Of a DNA stretch of 6,151 bases, positions 5,907 to 6,151 are shown in pieces. The DNA is taken from contig JAITSR010000400.1 in assembly GCA_031287655.1 (NCBI GenBank), positions 1-6,151 on the forward strand. The letters run 5' to 3'. Below the pieces are notes generated by a model. It made no database searches, had not been told where the DNA came from, and saw only the letters and a list, made by a program, of their open reading frames with translations. The position numbers and the translations under genes were made by a program. This DNA is from Clostridiales bacterium. Lineage in GTDB: Bacteria; Bacillota; Clostridia; WRLR01. Within the stretch, counting starts at the first letter, position 1. Every line of letters starts with the position of its first letter.

Positions 5907-6151
5907 GAGCCGGTTTCCTGCGCCGCGCCGCGCGCCGCTTCGGAGGCGGCGATCGCTTTTGCCGCGGCCGTCCGAACCGCAGTCGCCGCCGCCGCGGGCG
6001 CGGAGTCCTCCACGATCACGGCGTTGCGCGGCAGCCAGCTCACGAACACCGGCTGCCCGACGCGCAGCGCGGAGTCGATTCCGTGCCGGCGCGCGACGTC
6101 CTCCGTAAAGCGGTCCGCGGCATCGGTCGCGGACGCGAATACCGCGGTAAT
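5903..6151 (-). CDS. potA: PotA-like ABC transporter ATPase, C-terminal end (cut by window edge)
   Basis: The frame enters from the right edge and ends in TGA at 5905-5903, giving the last 82 residues. The run RVGQPVFVSWLPRNAVIVED (about 30-49) fits the end of a TOBE domain, the C-terminal regulatory barrel of PotA-type ATPases. The nucleotide-binding domain with Walker motifs lies outside the window and cannot be checked. After the TOBE-like part comes a tail of about 33 mostly Ala residues (50-82) that PotA proteins do not usually have. The 4-bp overlap with the PotB-like gene and the gene order support the call more than the short sequence does. Confidence 0.75.
   Translation of the reverse strand: MTAVFASATDAADRFTEDVARRHGIDSALRVGQPVFVSWLPRNAVIVEDSAPAAAATAVRTAAAKAIAASEAARGAAQETGS

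Overview
The window looks like chromosomal DNA from a GC-rich Bacillota bacterium, most likely a Clostridia-type member (for example near the Oscillospiraceae). This is an inference, not a measured placement. It rests on strong AGGAGG-type ribosome binding sites, frequent TTG and GTG starts, sigma-A-like promoters, a lipoprotein solute-binding protein with a long Ala/Thr linker, and an AT-rich promoter island in otherwise GC-rich sequence. I see no mobile element, CRISPR array, tRNA or rRNA.

Left part (1-1629). A divergent pair is read from an AT-rich promoter island at about 523-681. Leftwards runs the 5' end of a membrane-anchored sensor protein, probably a histidine kinase, cut by the window edge. 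Rightwards runs an AEC-family (auxin efflux carrier type) permease. Two well-formed sigma-A-like promoters lie back to back, each with a 17-bp spacer. The arrangement suggests that the sensor may control the permease, but this is inferred from position only.

Right part (1577-6151). All genes are on the minus strand and form one apparent operon, read from the right edge. The order is the end of an ABC transporter ATPase (PotA-like), two PotB/PotC-type permeases joined by 4-bp ATGA overlaps, a PotD-like lipoprotein, and an MFS transporter about 45 bp downstream. The permeases carry the EAA loop that docks on the ATPase, and the lipoprotein would capture ligand outside the membrane. The family is classically the spermidine/putrescine importer. 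However, in an alignment from memory to E. coli PotD, the acidic residues that grip polyamine amines (D168, E171, D257, E36) are all replaced. The ligand may therefore be something else.

The MFS gene and the AEC gene converge and overlap tail to tail by 53 bp, with no recognisable intrinsic terminator between them. Three proteins of the minus-strand cluster (PotA-like C-terminus, PotD-like linker, MFS C-terminus) carry Ala-rich low-complexity stretches. I found no clearly new system. The best leads are the altered ligand pocket, the MFS gene in the operon, the overprinted MFS tail and the divergent sensor/permease pair.
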